Assembly (NCBI RefSeq): GCF_009728835.1
Contig: NZ_CP033455.1
Location: 496,001 to 560,000 of the forward strand
From: Ehrlichia ruminantium
GTDB lineage: Bacteria; Pseudomonadota; Alphaproteobacteria; Rickettsiales; Anaplasmataceae
Length of the DNA: 64,000 nucleotides
Direction of reading: 5' to 3'
In this document: positions 39,973-49,627 of the stretch, piece by piece
Layout of the letters: every line of letters starts with the position of its first letter
Numbering within the stretch: position 1 is the first letter of the stretch
Translations under genes and position numbers: made by a program
The notes under the pieces: generated by a model
What the model was told of the DNA's origin: nothing
The model's database searches: none
What the model saw: the letters and a program-made list of their open reading frames with translations, nothing else

Positions 39973-41361
39973 TTATTGTGTGTCTATTATAGGATCAGTG
40001 ACAATTTTATTTCTTCCTGTGTTTTTTGCTTCATATAAACATTTATCAGCTCTGTCTATTAGCTCTTTAATGTTATTAACATCGGAATGTAACATTTCTG
40101 TTATACCAATGCTTACGGTTTTGTGTATATCTCCGATGCTAGTTTTAAAAGGTGTATTTCCTACTAAAGAGAGTATCCTTAAGGCTGTTTGATATGCTAT
40201 ATTTATGTCTGTGTCAGGTAGCACAATAACAAATTCTTCACCTCCAAATCTTGCTAATAAATCTGTTATACGTATATTGTCAGATACTCTGTTTTTGAAT
40301 TCTTTTAATAATTCATCTCCAACAGTATGACCAAATGTGTCGTTGACTTCTTTAAAATGATCAATGTCTAATATCATTAAGGATAAAGTCTTATCTTTAC
40401 ATAGTGATTCAGTTATCATGTTATGAAAATGCATGTCAAAATAACGTCTATTGAAACATCCAGTAAGAGGATCAGTTATTGCCATTGTCATATTAGTATC
40501 TACGTTAATTCTTAATGCATCTTGATATCGTTTCCTTTTTACTTGTACATTAACTCTTGCAATGAGTTCGTTACTATCTACTGGAGTGGTTATATAGTCA
40601 TGAATTCCTATATCAAATGCTTTGGTAAGTAATTTTGTATCTTCATTTTCATCAAGTAATACTAGAATTGGTGTATAACGTGTTTCAATCTTATTGCGTA
40701 GATGTGAGCAGAGCCTTAATCCATCTCCAGAAAACTCTAAGTCGATAATCATGAGATCATAATTTTCTATATTACTTAAATTCAGAACTTGTTCTATATT
40801 GTGTGAAACTACAGTCTGTTGGAAGGATTTTTGTAATATGTTATTTATGTGTTCAGACCTCAGTGTATCTTCATCTGCGATTAAGATATTAGCATCTTCT
40901 ATTTTATTAGCATAATTCATTATTCTATCATTTAATACACTCATTTCAGTGTTTGTCTTGCACCGTAATCTTAACTCATCTATTACCATCTTAAATCTTG
41001 TTAATGATCTAATTCGTGCAAATAATGCAATATCGTTGATAGGTTTTGTCAAGAAGTCATCAGCACCATGGCTAAGACCAGTAGCTCTATTGTCTGAAGT
41101 ATTGTCAAGAGCTGTTACCATAACTACTGGAATATGTATGGTTGCAGGGTCTGATTTTAATCTTTTACAAGTTTCAAAACCATCCATTTCTGGCATCATT
41201 ACATCTAGTAGTATTATATCAGGATGTTTTTCTTGAGCAATTTGTATGGCATCCATGCCGTTTGTTGCAGTTAGTACATTGTAATATTCATTAACTAGTT
41301 TAGCTTGCAGTAACTTTATATTTGCAGCTAAATCATCTACTATTAATACTTTGGCAGTCAT
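39973..41361 (-). CDS. pleD: PleD-type response regulator diguanylate cyclase
   Basis: A 462-residue protein with REC-REC-GGDEF architecture that makes cyclic di-GMP when phosphorylated. REC1 is complete: acidic pocket Asp9-Asp10, phospho-acceptor Asp53 (LLDVMMPEMDG) and Lys106 (FLTKP). REC2 keeps an Asp at 207 but has Thr in place of the conserved Lys (YITTP), as expected of an adaptor domain. The cyclase motif is GGEEF at 373-377, and the product-inhibition site RxxD (Arg364-Asp367) lies five residues before it. The start overlaps the TatB-like stop by 4 bp, so it is translated with the genes upstream. Its sensor kinase (PleC-like) is not in this window. Confidence 0.95.
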   Translation of the reverse strand: MTAKVLIVDDLAANIKLLQAKLVNEYYNVLTATNGMDAIQIAQEKHPDIILLDVMMPEMDGFETCKRLKSDPATIHIPVVMVTALDNTSDNRATGLSHGADDFLTKPINDIALFARIRSLTRFKMVIDELRLRCKTNTEMSVLNDRIMNYANKIEDANILIADEDTLRSEHINNILQKSFQQTVVSHNIEQVLNLSNIENYDLMIIDLEFSGDGLRLCSHLRNKIETRYTPILVLLDENEDTKLLTKAFDIGIHDYITTPVDSNELIARVNVQVKRKRYQDALRINVDTNMTMAITDPLTGCFNRRYFDMHFHNMITESLCKDKTLSLMILDIDHFKEVNDTFGHTVGDELLKEFKNRVSDNIRITDLLARFGGEEFVIVLPDTDINIAYQTALRILSLVGNTPFKTSIGDIHKTVSIGITEMLHSDVNNIKELIDRADKCLYEAKNTGRNKIVTDPIIDTQ

Positions 41362-41639
41362 AAGTCTTCTTTTTTTTCAGGGTCATTTTTTGTTACATAG
41401 CTATCATATGTTTTTCCATCATTTCCTATTATCTTTTTAATAACTATATTTTTATTGCTATCTTCTGTGTCATTAATACAAATTTTTTTTAAATAATGAA
41501 AAATTTCTTCCTTTATTTCTATAAACTTTCTGTAATAGAATCCTAAGTTTTTAGCTAAGAAAGGTAACTTTTTTGGGTCAATTACCAAACATGCTACTAG
41601 AATTATTACAATAATTTCCGATATACCTATACCAAACAT
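41358..41639 (-). CDS. tatB: Twin-arginine translocase TatA/TatB-family subunit, TatB-like
   Basis: A 93-residue protein beginning MFGIGISEIIVIILVACLVI, one membrane helix (about residues 5-20). DPKKLPFLAKNLG follows, the hinge and amphipathic helix of TatA/TatB, then a polar tail. The start residues and the tail favour TatB over TatA, but the distinction is not certain. TatB is the substrate receptor of the Tat export pathway with TatC. The frame opens 10 codons earlier at 41669, inside gdh, but the family start is the ATG at 41639. It lies 10 bp after gdh and overlaps pleD by 4 bp. Confidence 0.8.
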   Translation of the reverse strand: MFGIGISEIIVIILVACLVIDPKKLPFLAKNLGFYYRKFIEIKEEIFHYLKKICINDTEDSNKNIVIKKIIGNDGKTYDSYVTKNDPEKKEDL

Positions 41640-41649
41640 TACAATTACT

Positions 41650-44600
41650 TTACCTAATGAACATATCAAGTGATTTTATTATTAGCATTAGCTTACTTAG
41701 ATCAAGTTGGTTTGTATTTATGTCATTTAAAAAGTTGTAATATCTATTTAGTTTATCTTGATTTTTGTTATACCATTCTTGAATTATGTCGTTTATTATA
41801 TTGCAATTTTTATCTAATTTGAGTGCTAATGATAAAGTGGGCTTTGCTTGTCTTATAATATTTTCTGTTATTATATATTGATAATCATTTAATTCGTCGA
41901 GTAAGTTTCTAATAGCAATGCGTTGCCAATATGAAGAATTTGATTCTATATGCCTTGCTAGTTCTCTTATACGACTGAAATTTAATAGTGATCTTAATTG
42001 AAAGTATAGTTTTCCTACAGTTAATATTGGTAAATCAGCACTATTTGTAAGATGTATGATATCAAAAGATACAGTAAGAAATTTTAATGCAGTAATCTTT
42101 TTTATTACTGATTTGTCTATATTATATTTAGTTAAAGAAGAGAAGGTATTGTTATATACTTCTAAATACTCATTGTACAAAATACTAGTGATATTTTCTT
42201 CAATTACATTTATTTGTGATGATAGTTCTTTTAACTGTGTATCAATATTTGCAAATTTAGACGAATTTCTTATAAACCAAAAAGTTGTTTGTCCAACAAA
42301 TCTTTGTACTTCTCTAATAAGGGAAGTGTATGTGTTGATATGAATTTTACTGTCTAATGCGTCTAGTGCTTCCCATACTTCATATAGATTGTATATATGA
42401 GTTATGATGACATATATTTTTATTACATTTTCTACTGTGATACCAATATTTTCAATGATGTGATTTACAAAAGTACATCCCATCCTATTGACTATATCGT
42501 TTACTATACACGTTACTAGAATTTCTTTTTTTAAAGGATGTTGTCTTATGTAAGGAGCAAAATTATCTTTTATATATTGGGGGAAATAGGATAACAGATA
42601 CTGAGATTCGTATAGATTTGATAGGCTACTTGAATGGTTAAAGATATTCGACACCATGACTTCATTCTTTAAGAACATTCTGGTATATGCAATTAGAATA
42701 GCAATTTGGGGACAGGTAAAACCTTTTTTTTCAGAACTCATTTTGATTATATCTTCATCACTTGGTAAAAACTCTATTTCTCTATTCAAAATTTTAGTTT
42801 TCTCCAAGTATTTTAATAGTCTGTGGTGCTGTTCTATCCTATCTTGAGCTTGTATACATTCTAGCATTAGAGCTTTTGTTTCTAGTTTGTTATGAGATTC
42901 AAGAACCATCGATGGTACATCATGCATTATGTCATCTAGGATTTTATTACGTTCTGATAGGGAAATGAAGTTATTCTTTATTGCTAATCTTAGGCATATT
43001 TTTATATTAATTTCAAAGTCAGAACAGATTACTCCACCGGAATTGTCAGTAAAATCTGTGTTGATTTTACCTCCATTACGTGCATATTCTATTCTTCCAA
43101 GTTGTGTGGCTCCGAGATTACCACCCTCTATTATCATTGCTGCTCTTACTTCGCATCCATTCACTCTTAAAAGGTCGTTAGCTTTATCTGCAACTACGGC
43201 ATTACTTTCTTGTGAGGATTTAATATATGTGCCTATTCCTCCATTCCATATCATGTTAACTTCTGCTTTAAGTAGGTATGTAATAAGAGTACTTGGAGAT
43301 ACTTGATCTTCTGTAATATTAAGCAGGTTTTTAATTTCAGGAGTTAAATCTAATATTTTGGAATTTCTACTAAAGACTTTTCCGCCTTGTGAAATATAAT
43401 CTTTATTGTAGTCTTCCCATGAAGAACCAGGTAGTTGAAAAAGACGCTTACGCTCTAAGAAACTTTGTTCAGGATTAGGTGATGGATCAATGAAGATATT
43501 CTTATGATCAAAAGCTCCAACTAAATGTATTTTATCAGATAATAACATGCCGTTTCCAAATACATCTCCAGACATATCTCCAATACCGATAACTGTAAAT
43601 GGTTCAGTATATATGTCTTTATCCATAAGCCAAAAGTGTCTTTGTGCAGCGACCCATGCTCCTTTAGCTGTAATTCCAATTTTTTTGTGATCAAATCCTA
43701 TTGATCCGCCAGATGCAAATGCATCTCCTAACCAAAAGTTATATTCTTCCGAAATCTCATTTGCATAATCAGAGAATGTTGCTGTTCCTTTATCTGCTGC
43801 AACTACTAAATATGGATCATAATCATCATATTTTATTATGTGGTCGGGTGTTATATACTTGTCATCAATAATATTATCTGTAATATCTAATATTCCCCTT
43901 AAGAAGTTTTTATAACATTCAATAGCAGTGTTTTTAAGTAGGGTAGGATTTTTAGGTGCACGTTTTAAGGTAAATCCTCCTTTAGATCCTACTGGAACAA
44001 TTACGGAGTTTTTTGTCATCTGTGCTTTCATTAATCCAAGTATTTCTGTACGAAAATCTTCTGTTCTGTCGGACCACCTAATTCCTCCACGTGCAACTTT
44101 ACCGCCTCGCAAGTGTATAGCTTCAAATGAGTTCGAATATACGTATATTTCTCTGAATGGACATGGTAATGGTATGTTTGGTACCTTGCTTGAATCTAAT
44201 TTTATGGATAAGTATTCTTTTTCTTTGTAATAGTTTGTACGTAAAATCGCTAGGATAAGTGCGTATATGCACCGTAGAATGTGATCATGTACTACGTCTG
44301 TTACTGTTGAGAGTAAGTCATTAATTTTTTCCTTTATAGAGGCAGATTCTTGACTGTTATTTAGTTCTGGGTTAAATCTAGATTCAAATAATTTGATGAA
44401 ATAAAATATAACCTTTGGATATTTTGTAGCAACTTTTTGAATATAAATTTGACTATAGTTAAAAGATATTTGTTTTAAATACCTACTTAGTGCTCTGATT
44501 AGCATTACTTCTTTCCAGTGCAGGCTTGCTAAGATAATTAAGCTGTTGAAGTAATCATTTTCTATTTCTTTAGCAAATACTTTTTTTAATGTAGTTTCAA

Positions 44601-46419
44601 ATTGTTGTTTTATATTCTGATGGTTGAACGATTGTTTGGTATTTGACAATATGAAGTGATGTAAATATATGGTAGTTTTGGCTGTAATGGTATGACTATG
44701 ATGTAAAAGTATGCTGGTCCCCATCTTATTTACTATGCTTAATATTTTTGAAAGTTGTAAATTACTTTCTTGGGGGATATATATTTTTAATTGGTAATGT
44801 ACACTATTTTTTATTAAATATAAATCTGCTTCACTTGTATTGTACTTGTGTACTTGTTCTAGCTTAATAATATCGTGATATGCACTTTTAGGGTTGAAGT
44901 ACTCATGGTAACTTGGTGGAAATGCTGTTAGATAGTGTAAGAAAGGATTGATTGATCCTAAATTACAACACATAACGTCTTGTAACTTATGTTCCCACTT
45001 TCTGGATGCAGCTATTAACCTTTCTTCAATTTCTAATTCTGATATGTCATTGAAGTGATTATTTTGTGCTTTTAGTATAAATTGTAGCCTGACAAGGTTG
45101 TATTCATTTAGCATGTTATAATGGTGATTAACAACCTGACCTTTGAGCATTTGTTCTAAAATATAGCTCATTTTATTTGCCAATTCAGTACTTGCTAAAT
45201 CTTTTGGGATAAAAATTATACAGTTTGCAAAGCTATTATTTTTGTCTTTTATTATAAAAAGTTTTATTTTAGGATTGTTAGCTAGGGATAAAATGCCCAT
45301 TGAAATTTCAAATAATTCTTCTTCAGAAAATTGAAATAACTCATCTCTGGATAGTCTTTGTAGGATATCAAGTAATGCTTTATTACTATGTCCTCCTTTA
45401 GTAAATCCTGCTTTATCTTCAACAGCTTTTATTTTACTTCTGATTAATGGAATGGAAGTTGCATCCTGAAATGAAATTATAGATGCAAAAAAACCATAAA
45501 AACGATGTTCTTTTTCTAAAATATTATCCTGATTAAATATCCTAATCCCTATACAAATCATGTACTCGTATTTGTGTACAGTAGATAATATGTTAGATTG
45601 TATTATATATATTTGGTCTTTATTTTCACTTGGTGTTTCTGTATGGTTAGATATATTAATTCTTTGTAATCCGAGATTGGCTTCACTATTAAGTATTAAT
45701 CTATTTTGATTTACTATATATTCTTCATATCCTAAAAATATAAATTTATCTTTTTTCAGCCAATCTAGAAATGTAATTGCCTCTTCAATATTTTGATTTT
45801 GTAATTTTATATTGGTTAATGCTTTATCAAAATGTTGTAACATTAATTGCCAGTCGTTAACACAATAGCTTACTAGCTGTAAATTTTTTTCAATATCATG
45901 TTTTAGAGATTTTTGGGATTCTTCATCAATTTGACTAATGATAAAATATACAATAGACTCACTTGTTTCATTACTTGAAGATGATTCTACAGCTGATATC
46001 TTACATATTTTATTTTTTATGCGTTCAATGTTTAAAACAGCATTAGTATAGTGGTATATTAATGCATTGTGTTTCTTTATTGTAATGATTGTAGAATCTA
46101 TTATAAATGGTGAATTGTCATTTATTATTTCGATAATAGTTGCTTTGTTTGTTATATCGTTGTCTTGTTTATCGGTATTAAATATTTGTATTTTACTTTC
46201 TCTGGGTTGTTTTTCTTTTATTAGTTCAAATAGGCTACGTGCGATAGATAATAAAAAATTGGAATTGAGTGTAATATCATTACTGTAGTAGTAGCTGTAG
46301 AAATGCCTGATAAAACTTTGAAATAAACTATCGTTTTCCTGTGTTATTAATTCTAAAACTGAATTAATAATTTTCTGGTTAAAATTATTATGCATTCTTT
46401 TGGTTGTACTAGTTAACAA
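41650..46419 (-). CDS. gdh: NAD-specific glutamate dehydrogenase, large (about 180-kDa) type
   Basis: A 1589-residue enzyme that deaminates glutamate to 2-oxoglutarate and feeds the TCA cycle. The long N-terminal half carries ACT-like regulatory regions. The catalytic part is in the second half, with LRGGKVARGGIRWSDRTEDF, the Lys-containing VPVGSKGGFTLKR, DKGTATFSDYANEI, SGGSIGFDHKKIGIT and VIGIGDMSGDVFGNG (the Rossmann-type loop). Length is normal for the class found in Pseudomonas and Rickettsiales. It is the first gene of a probable gdh-tatB-pleD operon. Glutamate and related amino acids are a main energy source in this group. Confidence 0.96.
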   Translation of the reverse strand: MLTSTTKRMHNNFNQKIINSVLELITQENDSLFQSFIRHFYSYYYSNDITLNSNFLLSIARSLFELIKEKQPRESKIQIFNTDKQDNDITNKATIIEIINDNSPFIIDSTIITIKKHNALIYHYTNAVLNIERIKNKICKISAVESSSSNETSESIVYFIISQIDEESQKSLKHDIEKNLQLVSYCVNDWQLMLQHFDKALTNIKLQNQNIEEAITFLDWLKKDKFIFLGYEEYIVNQNRLILNSEANLGLQRINISNHTETPSENKDQIYIIQSNILSTVHKYEYMICIGIRIFNQDNILEKEHRFYGFFASIISFQDATSIPLIRSKIKAVEDKAGFTKGGHSNKALLDILQRLSRDELFQFSEEELFEISMGILSLANNPKIKLFIIKDKNNSFANCIIFIPKDLASTELANKMSYILEQMLKGQVVNHHYNMLNEYNLVRLQFILKAQNNHFNDISELEIEERLIAASRKWEHKLQDVMCCNLGSINPFLHYLTAFPPSYHEYFNPKSAYHDIIKLEQVHKYNTSEADLYLIKNSVHYQLKIYIPQESNLQLSKILSIVNKMGTSILLHHSHTITAKTTIYLHHFILSNTKQSFNHQNIKQQFETTLKKVFAKEIENDYFNSLIILASLHWKEVMLIRALSRYLKQISFNYSQIYIQKVATKYPKVIFYFIKLFESRFNPELNNSQESASIKEKINDLLSTVTDVVHDHILRCIYALILAILRTNYYKEKEYLSIKLDSSKVPNIPLPCPFREIYVYSNSFEAIHLRGGKVARGGIRWSDRTEDFRTEILGLMKAQMTKNSVIVPVGSKGGFTLKRAPKNPTLLKNTAIECYKNFLRGILDITDNIIDDKYITPDHIIKYDDYDPYLVVAADKGTATFSDYANEISEEYNFWLGDAFASGGSIGFDHKKIGITAKGAWVAAQRHFWLMDKDIYTEPFTVIGIGDMSGDVFGNGMLLSDKIHLVGAFDHKNIFIDPSPNPEQSFLERKRLFQLPGSSWEDYNKDYISQGGKVFSRNSKILDLTPEIKNLLNITEDQVSPSTLITYLLKAEVNMIWNGGIGTYIKSSQESNAVVADKANDLLRVNGCEVRAAMIIEGGNLGATQLGRIEYARNGGKINTDFTDNSGGVICSDFEINIKICLRLAIKNNFISLSERNKILDDIMHDVPSMVLESHNKLETKALMLECIQAQDRIEQHHRLLKYLEKTKILNREIEFLPSDEDIIKMSSEKKGFTCPQIAILIAYTRMFLKNEVMVSNIFNHSSSLSNLYESQYLLSYFPQYIKDNFAPYIRQHPLKKEILVTCIVNDIVNRMGCTFVNHIIENIGITVENVIKIYVIITHIYNLYEVWEALDALDSKIHINTYTSLIREVQRFVGQTTFWFIRNSSKFANIDTQLKELSSQINVIEENITSILYNEYLEVYNNTFSSLTKYNIDKSVIKKITALKFLTVSFDIIHLTNSADLPILTVGKLYFQLRSLLNFSRIRELARHIESNSSYWQRIAIRNLLDELNDYQYIITENIIRQAKPTLSLALKLDKNCNIINDIIQEWYNKNQDKLNRYYNFLNDINTNQLDLSKLMLIIKSLDMFIR

Positions 46420-47048
46420 AATAATAGTAGAGCATCTTCCTTAAAATAATATTATCTTGTTTAATATGCAATTAATTATTTTCAGTATATTACATACTAG
46501 TATTTATAGGTAAGTCTTTTCCAGTATTGCTATTTGTAAATTGTTTAAATATTATTTTAAGTAATACTTGTTCTAGTGTGTAAGTTTATTTTTATCAGCG
46601 TAATTAACTAGTGTGTGTATAGTAATAGTAAGTACAGTATTATACGTATTAAAATTATGTATGATATATCATATATATATGAAAAATCTTAAAATTAGGA
46701 TGTAATGTTTTAATATATGTTGTAAAAAATTAAAATTATCTATATTATTCTGATAGATCACAATATTATTAAATATGCCTTATGCAGAGTTATCTTTAAC
46801 ATTGTAGTTAAAAATATAAGGTATTAATTTACGTTAAGTTAAAATATATAATTATAATGTATTTTAGCAACTATGAACATTACTTAATGTAAAATAATGG
46901 TTCTATAATGAGAATTTGTACATAATTGAAAGATAATGTGTAGTGTAGTATTTTAAACTTGTAGATAGTACGAATATATAGTAAGTTATTTATCAATTGG
47001 TATGTTTTTTTTAATATGTATTCTATGATTTTGGAATGAGTTTTAAAT
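46420..47048. other. Divergent intergenic region between gdh and exoD
   Basis: A 629-bp AT-rich gap that must hold the promoters of both divergent units. No convincing hexamer pair, dyad or repeat was found. Confidence 0.5.
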
Positions 47049-47681
47049 ATGTCACAAAAGGATAATAAGGCGGTTTCAGATCTGTTAGAGGAAGTCACAA
47101 GTAATGTGGATACAGATAGGATTAGTCTATTCGAATTAAAATCTGTACTTCACTCTCGTGGTTTTGGGGTATTAATGTTATTATTTTCATTGCCTCTTGC
47201 TATTCCAATTCCTGTACCTCCAGGTTATACGACAATTTTTTCAATACCTTTAATTCTATTTGCAGTTCAAATGTTATTTGGGGTCCAGGCTCCTTGGATT
47301 CCTAAGTGGTTAGGTAAGAAGTCTTTTAAGCGTACAACTTTAGCTTTGATTATTGAAAAAACTGCCCCTATATTAAGGAAAGCTGAGAAACTTACGAAGC
47401 CTCGCTTTTTATTTTTATTTAATAGTTTTGGTGAAAAGTTGATAGCGTTTATTTCTCTAGTATGTGCTATATCAATAGCTATACCACTACCTCTGACTAA
47501 TTTTATTCCAGCTGGTGGAGTTTCGGTTATGTCTTTAGGGTTGCTTAATAAGGATGGGTTAATGGTCATTATTGGAATGATTATAGCTTTGTTTGGTATT
47601 ACTGTAACTTTTATGGTAATGATTTTTGGGCCAAAACTTGTTATAGGTATGTTTTCCTTTTTATCCAAATTTACGACATGA
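47049..47681 (+). CDS. ExoD-family membrane protein
   Basis: A 210-residue protein of the ExoD family, named from rhizobial exopolysaccharide mutants; the biochemical role is unknown. Family features: an N-terminal soluble stretch, [29 protein letters not shown]-like first helix region ([14 protein letters not shown]), a hydrophobic pair with IPKWLGKK between, then a second similar repeat ([17 protein letters not shown]) and a C-terminal helix pair. The internal IP-x-P repetition suggests two homologous halves. Its stop overlaps the cysS start (ATGA-type, 47678-47681), so they are translationally coupled. Confidence 0.88.
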   Translation: MSQKDNKAVSDLLEEVTSNVDTDRISLFELKSVLHSRGFGVLMLLFSLPLAIPIPVPPGYTTIFSIPLILFAVQMLFGVQAPWIPKWLGKKSFKRTTLALIIEKTAPILRKAEKLTKPRFLFLFNSFGEKLIAFISLVCAISIAIPLPLTNFIPAGGVSVMSLGLLNKDGLMVIIGMIIALFGITVTFMVMIFGPKLVIGMFSFLSKFTT

Positions 47682-49051
47682 TAATATATAATACGTTAAC
47701 TGGGTTAGAAGAACAATTTGTTCCTCTAAGTGTTAATAATGTAAAAGTTTATGTTTGTGGTCCTACTGTATATGATTTTGCTCATATAGGAAATTCTAGG
47801 TCAGTAGTTATATATGATGTGTTGTTTAGATTATTAAATATTTTATATCCGAAAGTTACCTATATTAGAAATATTACTGATATAGATGATAAAATTATTA
47901 ATGTTGCGAAGAATAATAACCAAAACATATATGATATTACCGCAATGTATATAAAGGCATTTCATGAGGATATGAAAAAACTTAATTGTTTAATACCAAC
48001 TCATGAACCAAGGGCTACTCAGAATATAAATGTCATGCTAGATTTAATACAAAAGCTTATAAACCACGGACATGCATATGTGCATAACGATACTGTATTT
48101 TTTGATATTAATTCTTATTCTGGATATGGTAAGTTATCTGGGCGTAACATAGTGGAACTTATTCATGGTAGTAGAGTAGATGTTGAAGTAGGTAAAAAAC
48201 ATCCTGGAGATTTTGTTTTATGGAAACCGGCAACTGATGTGGATAGTAAGGTGATGAGTTGCTGGCAAAGTCCTTGGGGTGTTGGTAGGCCAGGATGGCA
48301 TATAGAGTGTTCAGCTATGAGTTATTATTATTTAGGAGAAGATTTTGACATTCATGGTGGTGGTGCTGATTTACAATTTCCTCATCATGAAAATGAAATA
48401 GCACAGAGCTGTTGTGCTTTTCCTAACAGTAATTATGCTAGATATTGGGTCCATAATGGATTTTTAACAGTTAATCATGAAAAAATGAGTAAGTCTTTAG
48501 GTAATTTCCTAACAGTGAGACAATTGTTGGATTCTGGAATTAGAGGTGAAGTAATTAGATATGTATTCTTAAATACTCATTATAGGAAGCCATTAGATTG
48601 GAATGATAATATTGTGTCTAGTGCTCAAGAGTCACTTAATCGAATGTATACTGTTTTAAAGAGTATAGATGGAGAGTTATTGTTGGATGATGTTGCAGTC
48701 TGTGATAAGGTTATTGACTGTTTAAAGGATGACATAAATACGCCAAAGGCTATCTCATTGTTGCATGAAATGGTGAAAAAGATTAATAAAACATCCGATG
48801 TAGATGGGAAAATGTACTTGATAAAGGTTTTAGTTAAAAGTGCTAATTTTTTGGGTATATTACATCACTCTTGGCAGGAGTGGTTTCAGTTTGATGATGA
48901 TCGAGAAATTATGCAACTAATATGTCAAAGAAAAGAAGCAAAGGCAAATGGTGATTTTAAAAAAGCAGATAGTATACGCCAAATATTATTGGATAAAGGT
49001 ATAGTACTTTCTGATAATAAAGATGGTACTACGCTTTGGTATAGGAATTAA
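47678..49051 (+). CDS. cysS: Cysteinyl-tRNA synthetase
   Basis: A 457-residue class I synthetase that charges tRNA-Cys. The HIGH motif is in [15 protein letters not shown] near residue 29, with the first zinc-ligand Cys; other ligands are in WHIECSAMS and [17 protein letters not shown] is at about 270. The C-terminal DALR-like helical part (LLHEMV to [20 protein letters not shown]) and a terminal GTTLWYRN are typical. Length is normal. It starts inside the exoD stop, so expression is linked. Confidence 0.97.
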   Translation: MIIYNTLTGLEEQFVPLSVNNVKVYVCGPTVYDFAHIGNSRSVVIYDVLFRLLNILYPKVTYIRNITDIDDKIINVAKNNNQNIYDITAMYIKAFHEDMKKLNCLIPTHEPRATQNINVMLDLIQKLINHGHAYVHNDTVFFDINSYSGYGKLSGRNIVELIHGSRVDVEVGKKHPGDFVLWKPATDVDSKVMSCWQSPWGVGRPGWHIECSAMSYYYLGEDFDIHGGGADLQFPHHENEIAQSCCAFPNSNYARYWVHNGFLTVNHEKMSKSLGNFLTVRQLLDSGIRGEVIRYVFLNTHYRKPLDWNDNIVSSAQESLNRMYTVLKSIDGELLLDDVAVCDKVIDCLKDDINTPKAISLLHEMVKKINKTSDVDGKMYLIKVLVKSANFLGILHHSWQEWFQFDDDREIMQLICQRKEAKANGDFKKADSIRQILLDKGIVLSDNKDGTTLWYRN

Positions 49052-49627
49052 TATTATTTAGTGAAATAAAACATACACTTATTTTTTTATATATGAAAAT
49101 ATTTTAGTTAGTCGTCAAATGGTGTGATCATTATTTAAAAGAGATATATTGTTAAGTACAAGGAAGTATGTACTAAATATGTATATACATGTATTATACC
49201 TGTTAAGATTTTTTTATGACTAAATGCTAGTATTTGGATAATATGTGGAATATTTATTACGAAAGATGTTTAGTGTGTTATATAGGTATATTATGAAATT
49301 TACATAAATAAGAAATAACATATCAGAACATATTATTACATAAGCTGTTATAGTTTGCAAGTTATCTAAGAAAGTTTTTCGATAACTTATAGATGAAATA
49401 GTGTAGATCAGTATGATTTTTTTTTAATTTGTAAAATTGATACTTGGTAGAGCAATCTTATTATGACTATGATGCATATTTGGTGTTCCTTAATAATATA
49501 TCTAAGTTTTTAGTATGATAAATAGAATAAACATAGTAAAAGATAAAATATTTAGAATTTGTGAGTAAGGAATTTCTCCTATATATACTTTTTATTTTGG
49601 CGATATGTGTATATAATTTGTTGTACA
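49052..49627. other. Intergenic between convergent genes, nothing recognised
   Basis: A 576-bp AT-rich gap between cysS (plus) and the 651-residue gene (minus). No hairpin terminator, repeat or RNA gene was identified. Confidence 0.5.

Noticed and set aside
42929-43306. 125-codon plus-strand frame inside gdh
   Set aside because: Antisense shadow of the conserved catalytic region of gdh; long shadows are expected opposite conserved coding sequence.
47267-47668. 133-codon open frame antisense to exoD
   Set aside because: It is fully inside a real gene on the other strand, and its sequence has no protein-family character. The exoD frame has clear family motifs.
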